Source of the DNA: Heterobilharzia americana
Taxonomy: Eukaryota > Platyhelminthes > Trematoda > Strigeidida > Schistosomatidae
Assembly (NCBI GenBank): GCA_944470555.2
Contig: OX104127.1
Span: 119,254,741 to 119,318,740 of the forward strand
DNA length: 64,000 nt
Reading direction: 5' to 3'
Below are positions 35,760 through 47,838 of this stretch, piece after piece (the stretch's first letter is position 1; each line of letters opens with the position of its first letter). Both the position numbers and the translations under genes were made by a program. Under the pieces are notes generated by a model that was given only the letters and a program-made list of their open reading frames with translations, ran no database searches and was not told the origin of the DNA.

Positions 35760-38665
35760 TCTGGAGATTCAGTGGCAAGTTCTCATAGTCTTGCAGCTAT
35801 GAGTATAGTATTGAGCACTAAGACGGAAAGTTCTCTACTCACCTGGATCCTAGTCGCCAGTCGCCTATGCAGAGCTTGACAGAACGGCACTGTGAGGACT
35901 GAAAAGAGTGGTGAAACTCACTGTTATCTCTTTGTAACCTGCTTATGGACCCACTAACTGCAGTTCCGATGAAGTGATGGATGAGTTCCACCAAAAACTA
36001 CCTAGCCTCCTACTGAAATTCAACCACTCAGACGTGGTAGTTGTTTCAAATGATTTATATGCATAAATGGGAAGGCTAAGTCAGGCAGAAAGGGACTTAG
36101 GTGACACTTTTAGAATCCCAGCTGAGCGAATAGATAACGGTGATCGCCTACTACAACTGTGCTCAGATAACCGTTTATTTCTAGCTAGTAAAAACTTAAG
36201 ACATAAAGAAAGACATTATCTGACGTGGTGTCCACCAAGCTCAACTCAGCGATGGATACAAATGGACCACACTGCTATCAGTCATCTGTGGAGAGGGTCG
36301 GTGGGAGACTGCCGCCCCTTCTGGAGCACGTGTCTGAGGAGCGACCACGCTTTGGTCCGAACGCATGTACATCTGCATCTCAATGGACGCAGGAAAACTT
36401 TAGCAACAAGACCATCATGAGTGCATGTCGACAATTAGAGTACTAAGGCCGCTGGCTCGAAAGTTATCAGAAGTGAATAATATCACTCGGCCAGAAGAAG
36501 CTTGGTGCTGTTTTTAGTCTGCTGTAAAAAAAAGCGTTGGAGATAGTAACCGAATTTCAGAGAGTGACTAAAAAGAGCCATTATACCTCAGCAGCTTCCT
36601 CTGAATTAATGGGTCCACGTGAACTCATCGCTGCAATCTCTGAGTAGAATGAGGAGCGAATGTAATTTAAACGCAGACTGAAAAAATCTATGGAGTGACC
36701 GCGAATAGCGGTGGGCAGGGAAGGCTAAAGGGACTGAAAAGGCAAGGGCAATATTTTAAAGTATATAGTTATTTAGAATTATCAAGGAAACTGGTGTGAA
36801 AAGGTCAATAGTTATGAAACTATGGGTCTGTGATTCACTCGCAGGAGAGAAAAGTGAATCAATGATTGGAACACTTCGAGGAGCAGTCCAAGTGACCTCC
36901 AGCTACCATTTCGTAGCTCTCTATCCACTCGCAGACTGACTGCAACATAAGACACTCAACACTTGCTGAAGTCAAGAGAGCTGTAAGCTGAGATGAAGAA
37001 CAGCACCAGAGCTAAACGGATTAGTTCTAGAGGTATTTAAAGACAGTGGTAGATGATCATTGATCAAATTAACTACAGTGTTAACTAGTGTGTGGGAGCC
37101 AGATACAATCCCTTCTGACTAGTCTCAGTCACTGGTCATCCCAGTCTTTAAGAAAGATGAGAAGTCTTCTTGTGATAACCAAAGAGGAATCAGCCTGACG
37201 AATAAAGTGTTTAGGATTCATTCCAGCTTCTATTATTATTGGACGTCTGAATGGAGCTCGGGAACAGCAAGCCCGAAAAACCAGGGAGACCTCGAACCTG
37301 GTCGTGGGTGCATCGACCAGATATTCACACTCCGTCAGGTTCTGCAACACAGGCACACTTACCGATGAACAGCAATAGCTGTATTCCTCCTCCTGGAGGT
37401 GGCGCTCGAACCTATCGGTCAAGAGGTTTTGTAACGGTGTTCCTCATCGAAAGAGGTACCGAATAAGTACATCATTCTGTTAAAGGCTCTGTACTCGAAC
37501 ACCTGTGGGCGTGCTATTGCATATGATAAGCTATGTACATAGAGTGACGTCCGTCAAAATTTCTACTCTCTCCATTCCTATTCCATTTTATCACAGATAT
37601 TATTAAAATCTCCCTCTCACTGTCTGACATCACAGGAATTGATCTAACCACAGGAGACTTCTTGATAGATTGAGAATACTCAAATGACATAGTTCTGATA
37701 GATGAAGACACTGACAAGGTACATAGTCATCCAAACACTGAGTGGCAATTTGAGAATGTCTGAGATGTGTTTTTAGTCAACCAAATGCAAATTGTTGCTC
37801 CAGGGCTCGTATTCTTCGACGCCCCAGCTAACAATGGGGAGTAAAGTGGTGGAACACTTCACTCGCCTGGGAAGTCGGATAAGCCCTGGTGGGTCAGTGG
37901 CCGATGAAATCTCTGCACGCATACAAAAGGCCCGACTGACTCTCATCAAATTACATCGTCTGTTGCACCGCTGCGATATCCGACTGCTCATTAAGGGCCG
38001 AGTGTACTGTGCTGCAGTTCACTCTGTCTTATTGTATGGCTGTGAAAAATGGCCATTAAAAGTAGGAGACATGAAAAGGGTTGAGGTGTTTGACCACCGC
38101 TGGCTTCGTAGCATGAGCCATGTGTCACCACATGAGTAACGCAGAAGTCGGGCGCAGAATTTTAGGAGGAAGAGGGAAGTCAGTTGGTAAAGTTGTGAAC
38201 TTTCATCGACTAAGGTGGCTGAAACGTGTTACGCATGGCCAGTCACCGTCTACCTCGTCGCAATGTTGGCTGAACTATATTCAGGATGGAAAAACGCTCG
38301 GGGGTGCCGGACTAAAATATGGCAACACTGCATGAAGACCTTGACTACTGGTTTGGGTCACGTAGGAAGATGCAGACTAGCCTGTTAGGATCCATATGAT
38401 AACAGAAACCAGTGGTTGAAGACTGTTGGTGATATGCCTCAGAACCGATGTCCGTGGAGCAGATATATTCGCACTTTATCTCCATCTTCACCAGTATACT
38501 GAATTCAGCATTTCCTAGTTCCTCTCTTCCACTGCTTTCTACAGATTTTTCTATCTTTCTTCATCTTGCCAATTTGTTACTTGCCGTGCTGATATGGGGT
38601 ATAGCGACTTGCAGTGTTACGCAATAATGCTCGGCGCCGTACTGATATTGATTGATTAAATATTA
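35760..38665 (+). mobile_element. Family B copy B3
   Basis: It begins inside the APE nuclease. A readable frame at 36067-36420 holds MGRLSQAERDLGDTF, NGDRLLQLCSDNRLF and TWCPPSSTQRW, then SDHALV. A decayed linker and RT follow (SVTGHP-like pieces, about 37140-37700). The well-kept C-terminal frame at 37792-38139 includes KGRVYCAAVHSVLLYGCE. The 3' end is at about 38640-38665 with ATTG/GATT repeats. It lies immediately after B2, in the same orientation. Dead copy. Confidence 0.78.
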
Positions 38666-39496
38666 CTCCTCTTAGAAATATCACCCTTCGACGCTCACTT
38701 ATTACAAACTACTTTATACTCGACGTTTGAGATAAGAATAAACAAGTGTAGGAAAAACAGACTGTCAAGGTTAGATAAGGACTACTTAAGCGATCAGTAA
38801 TTCCTGCTAAACAGATCAGTGGTACTCAACTACTCATATCGGTCAGAGTTGTTTCGTACAGTTATCGTGCTCGCAATCTTGTGGTACAGACGTTTTGATC
38901 TTCAAAGGAAGTCACAGTGAAATCTCACAACTAAGTCTCGACTGATTAAATTTCCCTAACAATTATTCTTGACTTATCTTCAGAGGCTGACAGCAGAGAA
39001 AAAAAATCCAAACCCGTTGATTTAACGGAGGTACAACCTAGTTCCGTCCTATACTTGTGTATTAATCAACAGCAAACGCCTGAATAAATGGTCAAAAAGC
39101 CGATACTTATTCCAAAAACCTATCTTGCAGATTTCAGGTGAAACCAGTTATAACATACAGCAGTAAGTAGACCTATAAGCTTGCTCTACGTCTACGGTTT
39201 TTACACTATGTTCTGCTGTATGATGAAGAAAGCGCTAGAAATGAACTAACCAATCAACTTCTGTTCTTGAAAGTAAAATAACTGAAGATGAGCGTGTCAC
39301 TTTCTACGTATTATGAATCTAATTGCCAATGTGACTGTATACCTAAACTGACTGTGCATTTTGAAGGCAGATGTAGATAAAGCGAATATTTTTTATCTCT
39401 TCTTCATGTAATTTTCTTTTTATTTCATTTTGCTATGTATACATACACATTCTTTCTATCCCGTTGATGCTATATGACATCATCATTATCCATATT

Positions 39497-39706
39497 AGCA
39501 TAAGACAAAGCATTACTGCGTAACGATCTGAGCTGCCATACCTCACATCAGAGCATCAAGTAAAGAAGCAGTGCAAAATGAAGATAAGAAAATTCAAACA
39601 AAAGAAATAAAAAGTACAAGAGAGAAAGGAACAATGAAAAAATGGTGAGATTCGGTATAATGTTAAGATAACGATAATGTGCGTATACATCTGCGCCACT
39701 GCATTA
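39497..39706 (-). repeat. Family B 3' end fragment, minus strand
   Basis: The reverse complement matches the B1 3' region at about 11845-12050, for example GGCGCAGATGTA followed by ATTATGCCGAATC-like text. Flanking stretches 38666-39496 and 39707-40545 show nothing recognisable. Confidence 0.65.
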
Positions 39707-40545
39707 GACGCTTCTCCAAGTTCTTTTCTTAATGCTAGAGAAAAGCCTCTCAGGACAACAGAGAGAATCCGCAACAGATGTCTTTTCAAATAATTACCTA
39801 GATTTTATAATCAGGATTTTGCAAGAATTCATAGTCACAGTAATTGATTCTAAACTGCTCCGAAGCAGTAACTATGAAAAGATTCCACAAACTTTCCGTA
39901 CTTCTAGAGTTTCCTAACTTATCAATCCATGAAACACAATTTTTTGTCTACAGAGTGTTATTCAGGGGACTAAACTAAATGTAACTACTTCAAGCGTCTC
40001 CCTGAACTTGTACTGTTTACAATCAATACAACGTTTAAGATTAACTGACCAGTATATAGATGAAGCTCTTGCTTTGTTTGGTAGCCATGATATTCCCCCG
40101 TCCTAAAATCGGACGAGGTTAAACCTGGTTTCGAATAGTAGCACAAACTTTAAATATCAAGAACGTATTTGGAAGCCATATTTAACTTACAATTAAGGCT
40201 CATCCATATTTGAAATTTAGACCTTATATGTACGTAAAAAGTCATATATCCATAATTCAGGTGTTGGTAGCACCTGTTTCGAAAACCTGGCTACCTAAAA
40301 AACTACAAGTTTTAGGTTTTTTGTAACCATTTTGGCATCAGGTTTCTAGTTCCTCCAGCGCTTCCGTTTCTTTTGCCTTTTCTTCACGAAACCACTATAT
40401 AAACCGGGTCCCTTGACAAGCAACTGATCTCATTGTTCCACAGAGCCTAATATCACTTTTAGCAACCTACTCAGAGGGGCCTCATTGTAACCATCCCCGT
40501 TACCTCTTCTTATCACGTTCTCAATACTTTTATCAATCAACCTTT

Positions 40546-41225
40546 AGGTTCCTAGTGGAACATAAGGCTTCAGTAGCACGTCACCACTTCACTCTCTCTT
40601 CAACCTGGCTCCACCAATCCCCACAAGCTTTCATTTCTTCCTCACACCATCTCCTCTATGTCACCCTCGTCTCGGACACCCAACTAATCATTTCCTGTTT
40701 GCGTTCCACTCGAGGGGCTGACCTGGTGCGTGATGTCCCTAAATGGTCTTCTCAGTGTATGCCCAATCCAATCCATCTCCACTTTCTTCCACTTGGCCGG
40801 TTCGTTGCCAGCCAGCCCGTCAGTCAATCAGTCAGACAGCTAGCGAGCCAGAGTCCCTTGTTGCTGATTCTTTCTGGCTATCCACCTGATCTTCAGTGTC
40901 AGTATCGAGTGAGCGTAGACAGCTGTTGGCTTGTGCATGTCTGTAGTTTGTTGGAAATGATTTCCGTAACGCGCCAAGTCTCTCAACCATCACATAGAAG
41001 TACTGACTGACTTGAATGACATTACTGTTGAAAATCCGGATCTTGTTCACGCTTTATGCTAAGTGCAGTGCAGTTCAGTAGATCTCTACACTAGTTTCAG
41101 GTTAATGAAGGCGTCTTGCTTTTGAAATCCTGGCTTTGACTTCTTTATCTGTGCTGCCTGTAGCTAAGACGATGCTGCCCAGGTAGGTGGAAGAGACAAC
41201 TTCCTTTAGATTTCTCCCGTCGTCT
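40546..41225 (-). mobile_element. Family A 3' fragment A4, minus strand
   Basis: The minus strand carries the family A C-terminal region: GRNLKEV-like text near 41210, a frame at 40832-41050 with VERLGALRKSFPTNYRHAQ, and the 3' end near 40546. It is 5'-truncated, and no TAA tail remains. The plus-strand 151-codon frame over it is a shadow. Confidence 0.75.
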
Positions 41226-42978
41226 CAATACTGACTCTTTTTATAATCGAGCCTGCATGAAAGTTGCGACGTTAAAGGCAGCCAACTTTAAAGATACACA
41301 TGGTTTCAGAAATGCTGAGTCAGATATCGCACTGAAGGACAGATCTGTAGAATTAATTGTTTCATGACTCAAAATAGTAAAAGTCACAGAATTTCAATCA
41401 ATGACAAGTAGCTAAGTAAAACAAGAATGTAAATAAAGTGTAAGTTGAAAATGATGATAGCAAGACAATACTGTTCATAGGTAAAAATAACAACGCCGAA
41501 AGTACAATAAACTGAATGGTTGAGTGGAAAGTTAGTAATAGAGTGAGTTTTGTTGATCGCCATATGATAAGATAATTGCTTTGAAGTCATCATTTTAAAC
41601 TTCATGCTATTATTTGATTGAAGGCTATGCTACTATGGAAACTTCCAGACAAATGGGACCACTCTCAAAGTCTTTGACCTACAGCGTAGCGGAATAATAA
41701 TCAGGTGTTGTATTTCCATGGTTGGTGGTGACCGAAGCAGGTTGATACCTCACTCCTTTCGTTCTGGTTCAAGGAGTTTATGTGTAAGCAGTTAGTAGGA
41801 CTTCACTAGCATAGGCCACATGAGAACATTCCTAAGGAAAAAGGGAAGTCATCCCTCTCTCGGTATGATAAACATATCAAAATACAAACTCACATAGTAG
41901 TTATTAAAAACTAGTTGGTTGTATTACACTGATGAAAATGATGGATCGTCACAACTATACAATATGAAGTGTACACTCACACAAATCTTCATTCTTTTCG
42001 CTTTACATATGTCACTTGAACAATACAATTCAAACACCATGTAGGGTTCGCTTTCACTCATCTGCTTACATGCAAGCCTAAGTTTACTCTTCCAATAAGA
42101 GTACTGTCCACCCTCATTTCACTAAGCACATAAGACTTCTAGCATAATGTACGCCTGAAAACATTCCAGTCAGAGTCTAGAGAAGACTTCACTGAAAGAA
42201 AACCCTGAGATATATTAATTTTTTCGAACACCAAAGCAACAGGTCTCCTGGATACAAGCTTATTCCAAATGATAAATCTCTGGTGCTACCTAGTTCGACT
42301 AACAAAAATCATCTATTCAAATGATGGAACTGTTAAAAGAACTGCAAGAGTTAACAATCGATGAAAAAGTCATGCTTTTATTATCCAGAAAAACAAATCC
42401 ATTTGTAATTGAACAGACCTCTCAGTTAGAGGTTTAGTTTACTTTTAGTGTCTGTGTATACAGAATGGATATAGCCTTTCACAGGTTCCCTTGGGCTTCC
42501 AGATGGTGCTTTATTATTCATTACTAACCAACAGTAGTCACTACTTCAGATTGCTTTTGGTACTTATTTTGTTATTTAAATGCTTACTTAACCATCTTTT
42601 TTTCTCTTCACGATTCATAGAGAGCCCCACCGATAAATTTATGCCCTTTCCTTTACACGCTACATCACAACGAATTACCTGCAAGCTACATGAGAACCTA
42701 TGAACATCTGGTTGTCACGTACGCATGCCATAGATAACATGTAGACTACTTCTGAAGTAACGAATGACATTACCGAAGTGACAAACATATCCTAAACATT
42801 CTCAAAATGTCAGTCGATCTTTTCAGACATCGTTGATCGAGATAACTCGATGTGAATATTTCATCCAATAGCTTTTTGTCTACCCGGTATATCCTTAACA
42901 GAATATTTCCATTAATTATCATTTTGACTATCTGAGATAGGTGTGGTTTAGCAGATTAGTACCAATACTATTTGATGG
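41226..42978. other. No recognised feature
   Basis: AT-rich, with short frames only. No familiar repeat was identified. Confidence 0.55.
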
Positions 42979-43107
42979 CTGAAGGTGAAATTGAAATTTG
43001 GACGGCGGTGGGATTCGAACCAGCTACCACCTCGTAAATCAGCTGGTACAGCATCGGACCAGAAACCTATTGACTGTTGGTTTGAATCCCTCCATTTCAC
43101 CTTCAAT
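42979..43107. repeat. tRNA-like palindromic repeat
   Basis: GGTTCGAATCC reads on the minus strand at 43011-43021, and GGTTTGAATCC reads on the plus strand at 43079-43089. Both resemble the tRNA T-arm / Pol III B box. Between them, AGCTGGTACAGCATCGGAC resembles a tRNA D-arm. The ends are inverted copies (GAAGGTGAAAT... and ...ATTTCACCTTC). Probably a short tRNA-derived SINE or a fused pair of them. Confidence 0.5.
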
Positions 43108-43127
43108 CATCACACAACATTTCTATC

Positions 43128-43133
<6 letters not shown>

Positions 43134-43216
<83 letters not shown>
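43134..43216. repeat. (TA)n microsatellite, about 41 units
   Basis: An uninterrupted TA run just downstream of the tRNA-like repeat. The tyrosine-isoleucine open frames across it are artefacts. Confidence 0.95.
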
Positions 43217-43217
<1 letters not shown>

Positions 43218-43529
43218 CTACTTCATGCACACAAACTAAGTGGCATAACGATAAGACTATTTGGGGTGGAAAACAAGTTCAGAGTAGCCTAACACAACAG
43301 AGAGACGCTGACATGTATCATTCTTGGTTGACGAAGTCAACTGATACTTTTATGACACAAAATTAAGGTACTATTAATCTTCGCTCTGCATAGATGTCTT
43401 CCATAATCTTGCTGTTGGTGAAGATCAAATCAACATTCCAATAAATATGCCTTAACCTTGTTTTCTTATCTCAAATCCGTCATTATGGAGAGTTGAATTA
43501 TTAAAGAATGAAACCAATTAGTAAATATC

Positions 43530-44260
43530 ATGTCTGGAGTTCATACCGAAATAGACATTTTTCAGAATATGGCAGATATTCTTAATCAGACCACTATCCA
43601 ATTCAATTCAGTAACAGTAATAAGGACAGCTGGTAACCTGCATCCAAAGATTAACCAAAGCCAATGGACTTCTATAACCTCATCCAAATTTATTGGCTCA
43701 AGAAGTTTCATTGCGCCTGGCTCTGACAATGATGAATAGCAAAAGCAGCTGAGACGTAAGATAACTGACAGTTTTCGTAATAATTACTAACAGTGGTCGG
43801 TGGCGGTAGGAAAAGAGACAGAGAGGGTATTGGCGTTGAGTAGAACTCGGTAATTATTTACTCTTAGACCCACACAGACATTCAAGAAACTGGCAAGAAG
43901 AAGACGATGATTAGTGAGACCATCATTATAAAGGGTATGTCAGTGGCAATATCTAAATACAGACGGCAAGAACGTTGGCCGGAACACTTTGAAAAACAGC
44001 TCAGTTGGCTTAAGGCCTCGTTTCAGTTGTTCAACATCCAGTACAAACCTCCATTTCTTTTAGAAGATGAGAAGACTGTCTAAAATCTGAATGATAAAAG
44101 CAGGAGGACCAGGAGGTTTACAAGCAGAAATAGTGAAGGGTGGAGGCAAACAAATACTGAATAGGGCAGCGGAGGAGTTAGGAAATGTATAGAGATCGGA
44201 ATGGTATTGTGGAAGTGTCTGACTACCAATGAATTAAATAGCAAGTATGAAGTGTTGATT
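43530..44260 (+). mobile_element. Family B fragment in left arm
   Basis: Plus-frame text similar to the family B linker (SQWTSITSSKFIGSRS; compare SQWILAASSKLMGARE in B1), then an RT-finger-like AGGPGGLQAEIVK (about 44103-44140). Heavily decayed. The mirror copy is at 63104-63834 on the minus strand. Confidence 0.6.
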
Positions 44261-45099
44261 AAGGCTCACCAACCGAACTCACGCGGTGGCTTATAGCTTA
44301 GTGTAGTAGCAGCCAGTTATGGCCACTAAAAACGAACTCCTTCACCATTACCATTGAAATTAGTTTAGAAGTGCTGGTGGATGTATCCTTATGTACCTTC
44401 AAATCTTCTTGAACGGAAAAGCTCCTGGTTCACTTGAGCTACTCAAACAACACAGACTAAGTTAGGCTTGCAGTTAAACTGAATTGAAGTCATACCCGGA
44501 TGAAGTGTAGACTGCTTTGGTGGAGTCCTCGAAAAAACGAGTCAATATCTGTAGACTCTTGTTAGCTTGGCTATCCTAAGGACGTATATGTGTACACTTA
44601 CCATTATTTTGAAAAGTTCCAACATTTTCAAGAAACTTAGTTTTTCGTAAAATATCCCTCCTCCAAAAGACTTTTGGAAAGTTAGTATCACTCTTTTTCT
44701 TCCACTTGTTCTACTGCGTGCCACTACATCTCTCTATGAAAAACTTTGTTGCAATAGATAGCTTCCGAATATTCATATCCACTTCTTCCAAGCAAGATTA
44801 GATCAAATAAATATTTTACATTCCAATAATATATACAGGTCAATAAGAAAGCTTTCTCATATTTGAAAGTGAGGTGGAAAAGACTAAAAATGCAACCTTC
44901 TAAACGCCTATAGAGAAAACTCAAGTGTTTGACATGCGTCTTGCACCTGACAAACATAAGAAAATGCTTCAGGACTGATATACAAATCGACGACCAAAAT
45001 CCACTCAGCAACCTTGCCCCCATTCGTGCAACACGCAATGAACCTCACCTATTGTGTGGGGCTAACGATTGATACCACCTGACTACCCAAACCCCGGTA

Positions 45100-45166
45100 G
45101 GTGGAGTAGGGTACGAACCCGTGACCCACTGGTTGAAAACTATCTCCCTAAACAAACGAGCCACAA
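45100..45166 (-). repeat. tRNA-derived SINE-like core (left arm)
   Basis: The mirror of 62198-62264, where the Pol III box pattern is described. Confidence 0.55.
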
Positions 45167-45224
45167 CTCTACAAGACTGATATTCACCAACTCCTAATTC
45201 AGAAATAGGCAGTGATTTGCTAGA

Positions 45225-46010
45225 ATGAACTGACCACTTCGCTCACTCGTAATGTTGCATCAGCCTTAATGAACTGGATTGAAGAAATCTCATCTCCGAC
45301 ATTAAACATCCATCTGGCTTTTGTCAACTCACGTCAACCCGTGACATATCCGACTACCTGTTCAACGACGAGCATACTACACTACAGTCCTCTCTGTACT
45401 GTCACATCATCGTTGAAACTAGAAGATATAAACACTTTACAGGTTTCTCATTACATGTACTTGTAACGTCGCTTACATGTGGTGAAATAACCATGTGAAC
45501 AACTTCGAGGTTAGACAGAGGGTACTGGGTGAAGAAGAAAAGTCGGTTAGTGAGCTTGTCAGCGTTCACCGACTAAAGTGACTAGGGTAAGTGTTCCACA
45601 TATCAGACCACCGCCTATCTCGACATCCAATGATAATCAAAGTAAGGATGGGTAGTAACAAAGCCAAGACAAACCAGAACAATACTTGACACCGATACAT
45701 TTAGTATCTGACTGTTAGTCTTACCCATGTGGGCTGCCTGACTAGGGTCATTGAGATGCTAGCAATAAATGGTTGGAGACCTCTCATGATATGGCTCAAA
45801 ACTGGTCACAATGGTAAATATATATTTATCCTGTCGTTTTCTAAATATCGAATATTTCCATTAGTTTTTGCATATCTACTCTCTTCTTTCATGCTCTTTG
45901 TTCACCTTAATATCACCTTCTCCATCCCATTATTCTTCTTTTTATGCTGCAGTGAAGTGTGGTGAACTGAAGCGATGGAGTTCTGTGACAGGCCTTACTT
46001 TGATTAAATT
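45225..46010 (+). mobile_element. Family B 3' fragment in left arm
   Basis: Decayed RT C-terminal text (45269-45466 frame; VTYPTTCSTTSILHYSPLC corresponds to RDIRLSIKGRVYCAAV in intact copies). A 3' UTR follows, running to the TGAAGTGTGGTGAACTGAAG region. The mirror copy is at 61354-62139. Confidence 0.55.
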
Positions 46011-46039
46011 TGGGGATTTAATGATTTTTCAAGTTGGTA

Positions 46040-46257
46040 TTCATCATGGACTGGCATCGGTTGGAGGAACATTGGAAGCCTGGGAGCACTGGACAGCATC
46101 TGTCTCGTCCTATTATGGGACTCATCGACAGCGCGCACCCATGACCTCATCAGGGATCATACTAGGACGAAACAGCTGTTCAGTGCTCCCAAGTTTCCAA
46201 TGTCCCTCTAACTGATGTCAGTTCATGATGAACAGTAACTTGAAATCTACTTTGACT
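46040..46257. repeat. Self-inverted repeat with hammerhead-ribozyme-like core pieces (left arm)
   Basis: Two half-copies face each other: GGAACATTGGAAGCCTGGGA near 46067 and its counterpart CCCAAGTTTCCAATGTCCC near 46190. On the minus strand, 46102-46130 reads a GATGAG, a GTCC/GGAC stem and CGAGAC. CTGATGAG is on the minus strand at about 46146-46153, and CGAAAC on the plus strand at about 46173-46178. Schistosome Sm-alpha repeats are known to encode hammerhead ribozymes with CTGATGAG-GTCC...GGAC-CGAAAC. Here the core has substitutions, so activity is doubtful. Confidence 0.5.
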
Positions 46258-46275
46258 CGTAATTTCCAGATCACG

Positions 46276-47825
46276 GTTTCAACCGCCCATATCAACCACG
46301 AAGGTCTTGGCCATTAGTTAGTATCATTAACATTGACGTGTGTGTGGCCTGTTGCAAGCAGAATGAAATTGCATAGGGTTACTGAGTTGTATCTCGGTTT
46401 CGACTGGACTGGTCAAGGCATACAACTGAAAGTCACGTAAAGGGTACCACTTGAAGAGACAGTGTCACATGCCTAAACTCTACAATAAACTTCTTCCTGT
46501 TCAGGGATTAGGAGATTTGAAGTCATATAGAGGTGGTTTTCCCCAAAGAAATATTATAAGCATACATGCAGCTAGTTCGGTCTCAAAATCAGAAGAACCC
46601 TGAGAAACAGTGTCTGACTAATCTAGAGATTCAAGGCACGTGAAACTACTGGTTGGTAAGTTAAAGATCCTTCTGACTGTATGAATACCATAAAGTACGT
46701 GGTGTAAGCACATGGGTGGTTATTACCACGGCAGACGGCTATTCTCTCAATGGGGTAGGTAATATTATATACAACCGTCAAATTCTCTAGTCTTTCTTAC
46801 AGTCTTTACTTTCAAATCAATACTCCTCGCTTATAAAGACACTTAATGAAATCAATGCCGTTGAACTACATCTTAGGTTACCCTAACATTGTAAACATAT
46901 AATACAATAGATCTTTCTAAGAACAAACCATGTTCAGGTTACCAGCCATACCATTTCTAAACGCAGGGATTCATAAAGGTGTAAAACAAAGGAGATCCAG
47001 TGCAAAATAACTGTATTGAATTTATCGATTTTATCGACTACATATTGATATAGTTTTGTTTACTGAACGAAAGTTTTGTCGATGATCATAAAATGATGCT
47101 TATCAGCAATAATTTCTGCTCTAAATGTCACTCAGTATATTAAAATGCATCAGTGTACAGAACACATAAAGTCCAATACGTGTCTACACTCTGCAAATGA
47201 ACTAATATGAATAATACCCCTACTAACTATAAATTCGTCCTTCATCTAAGCCGGCTGTTGACGTTTGGTGCAAATTCCAAATTCTTCGTGATCTTGCCTC
47301 AAAATAGATAATCCACATTACAATACTTCATGTATGTAATATACCATCACATGTCAAGCTTTAAGTAGCCATCCTCAATGACTAGATTTTGATGCACACG
47401 GCACAACATAAATTCCACTTAGAATACAGACAACCACATCGGATGAAGGCAGTTAACAGCAGACATTTAAGGTAAATAGCAGCAAGCAAAAAGACAACTC
47501 GTAAAATCATTATAGCTGCTGCACCAAAAACATTCAATAAATACGTTACATTTGATCAAGGGAGAGGTGGCAGTGACAGATAGAAGGGACAGCAGACAAT
47601 GAAAAAAGACACTCATGAGGGTGTGAGTTCGCCAAAACCTCCTAATACTCAGCACCTTACGAACTTGGCAGAAGTGGCTGTATTCCTTCAATGACACGGT
47701 AAACAACAGCAATATTCATGCACAAACAGCATATACACAAGATATATCTACGACAAATTACACAGCTAACAGTCCCATATCACTTCTATAAGTATTCTAC
47801 GATATACGCTAAAATACAAGCTAGT
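46276..47825. other. No recognised feature
   Basis: AT-rich sequence between the left arm and family A copy A5. No gene was recognised. Confidence 0.55.
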
Positions 47826-47838
47826 ATACTCGTCCAAA
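47826..47838. repeat. Target-site duplication of A5, left
   Basis: ATACTCGTCCAAA, repeated exactly at 51371-51383. Confidence 0.88.

Larger units (their letters stand above)
43364..46275. repeat. Large inverted repeat, left arm
   Basis: The reverse complement equals 61089-64000 (coordinates sum to 107364) with no difference found by eye. Six matched open frames have identical translations. The inner limit is at 46275, where GATCACG is the last shared text. The outer limit is not reached, because the right arm runs off the window. The arm contains a family B fragment (43530-44260), a tRNA-derived SINE (minus, 45100-45166), another family B 3' part (45225-46010) and a hammerhead-like repeat (46040-46257). 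Confidence 0.93.

Noticed and set aside
40555..41010. 151-codon plus-strand frame rich in Ser and His
   Set aside because: It is antisense to the family A 3' fragment A4, which explains the sequence.
42985..43366. Frames encoding long Tyr-Ile repeats
   Set aside because: Produced by the (TA)n microsatellite, not by a protein gene.
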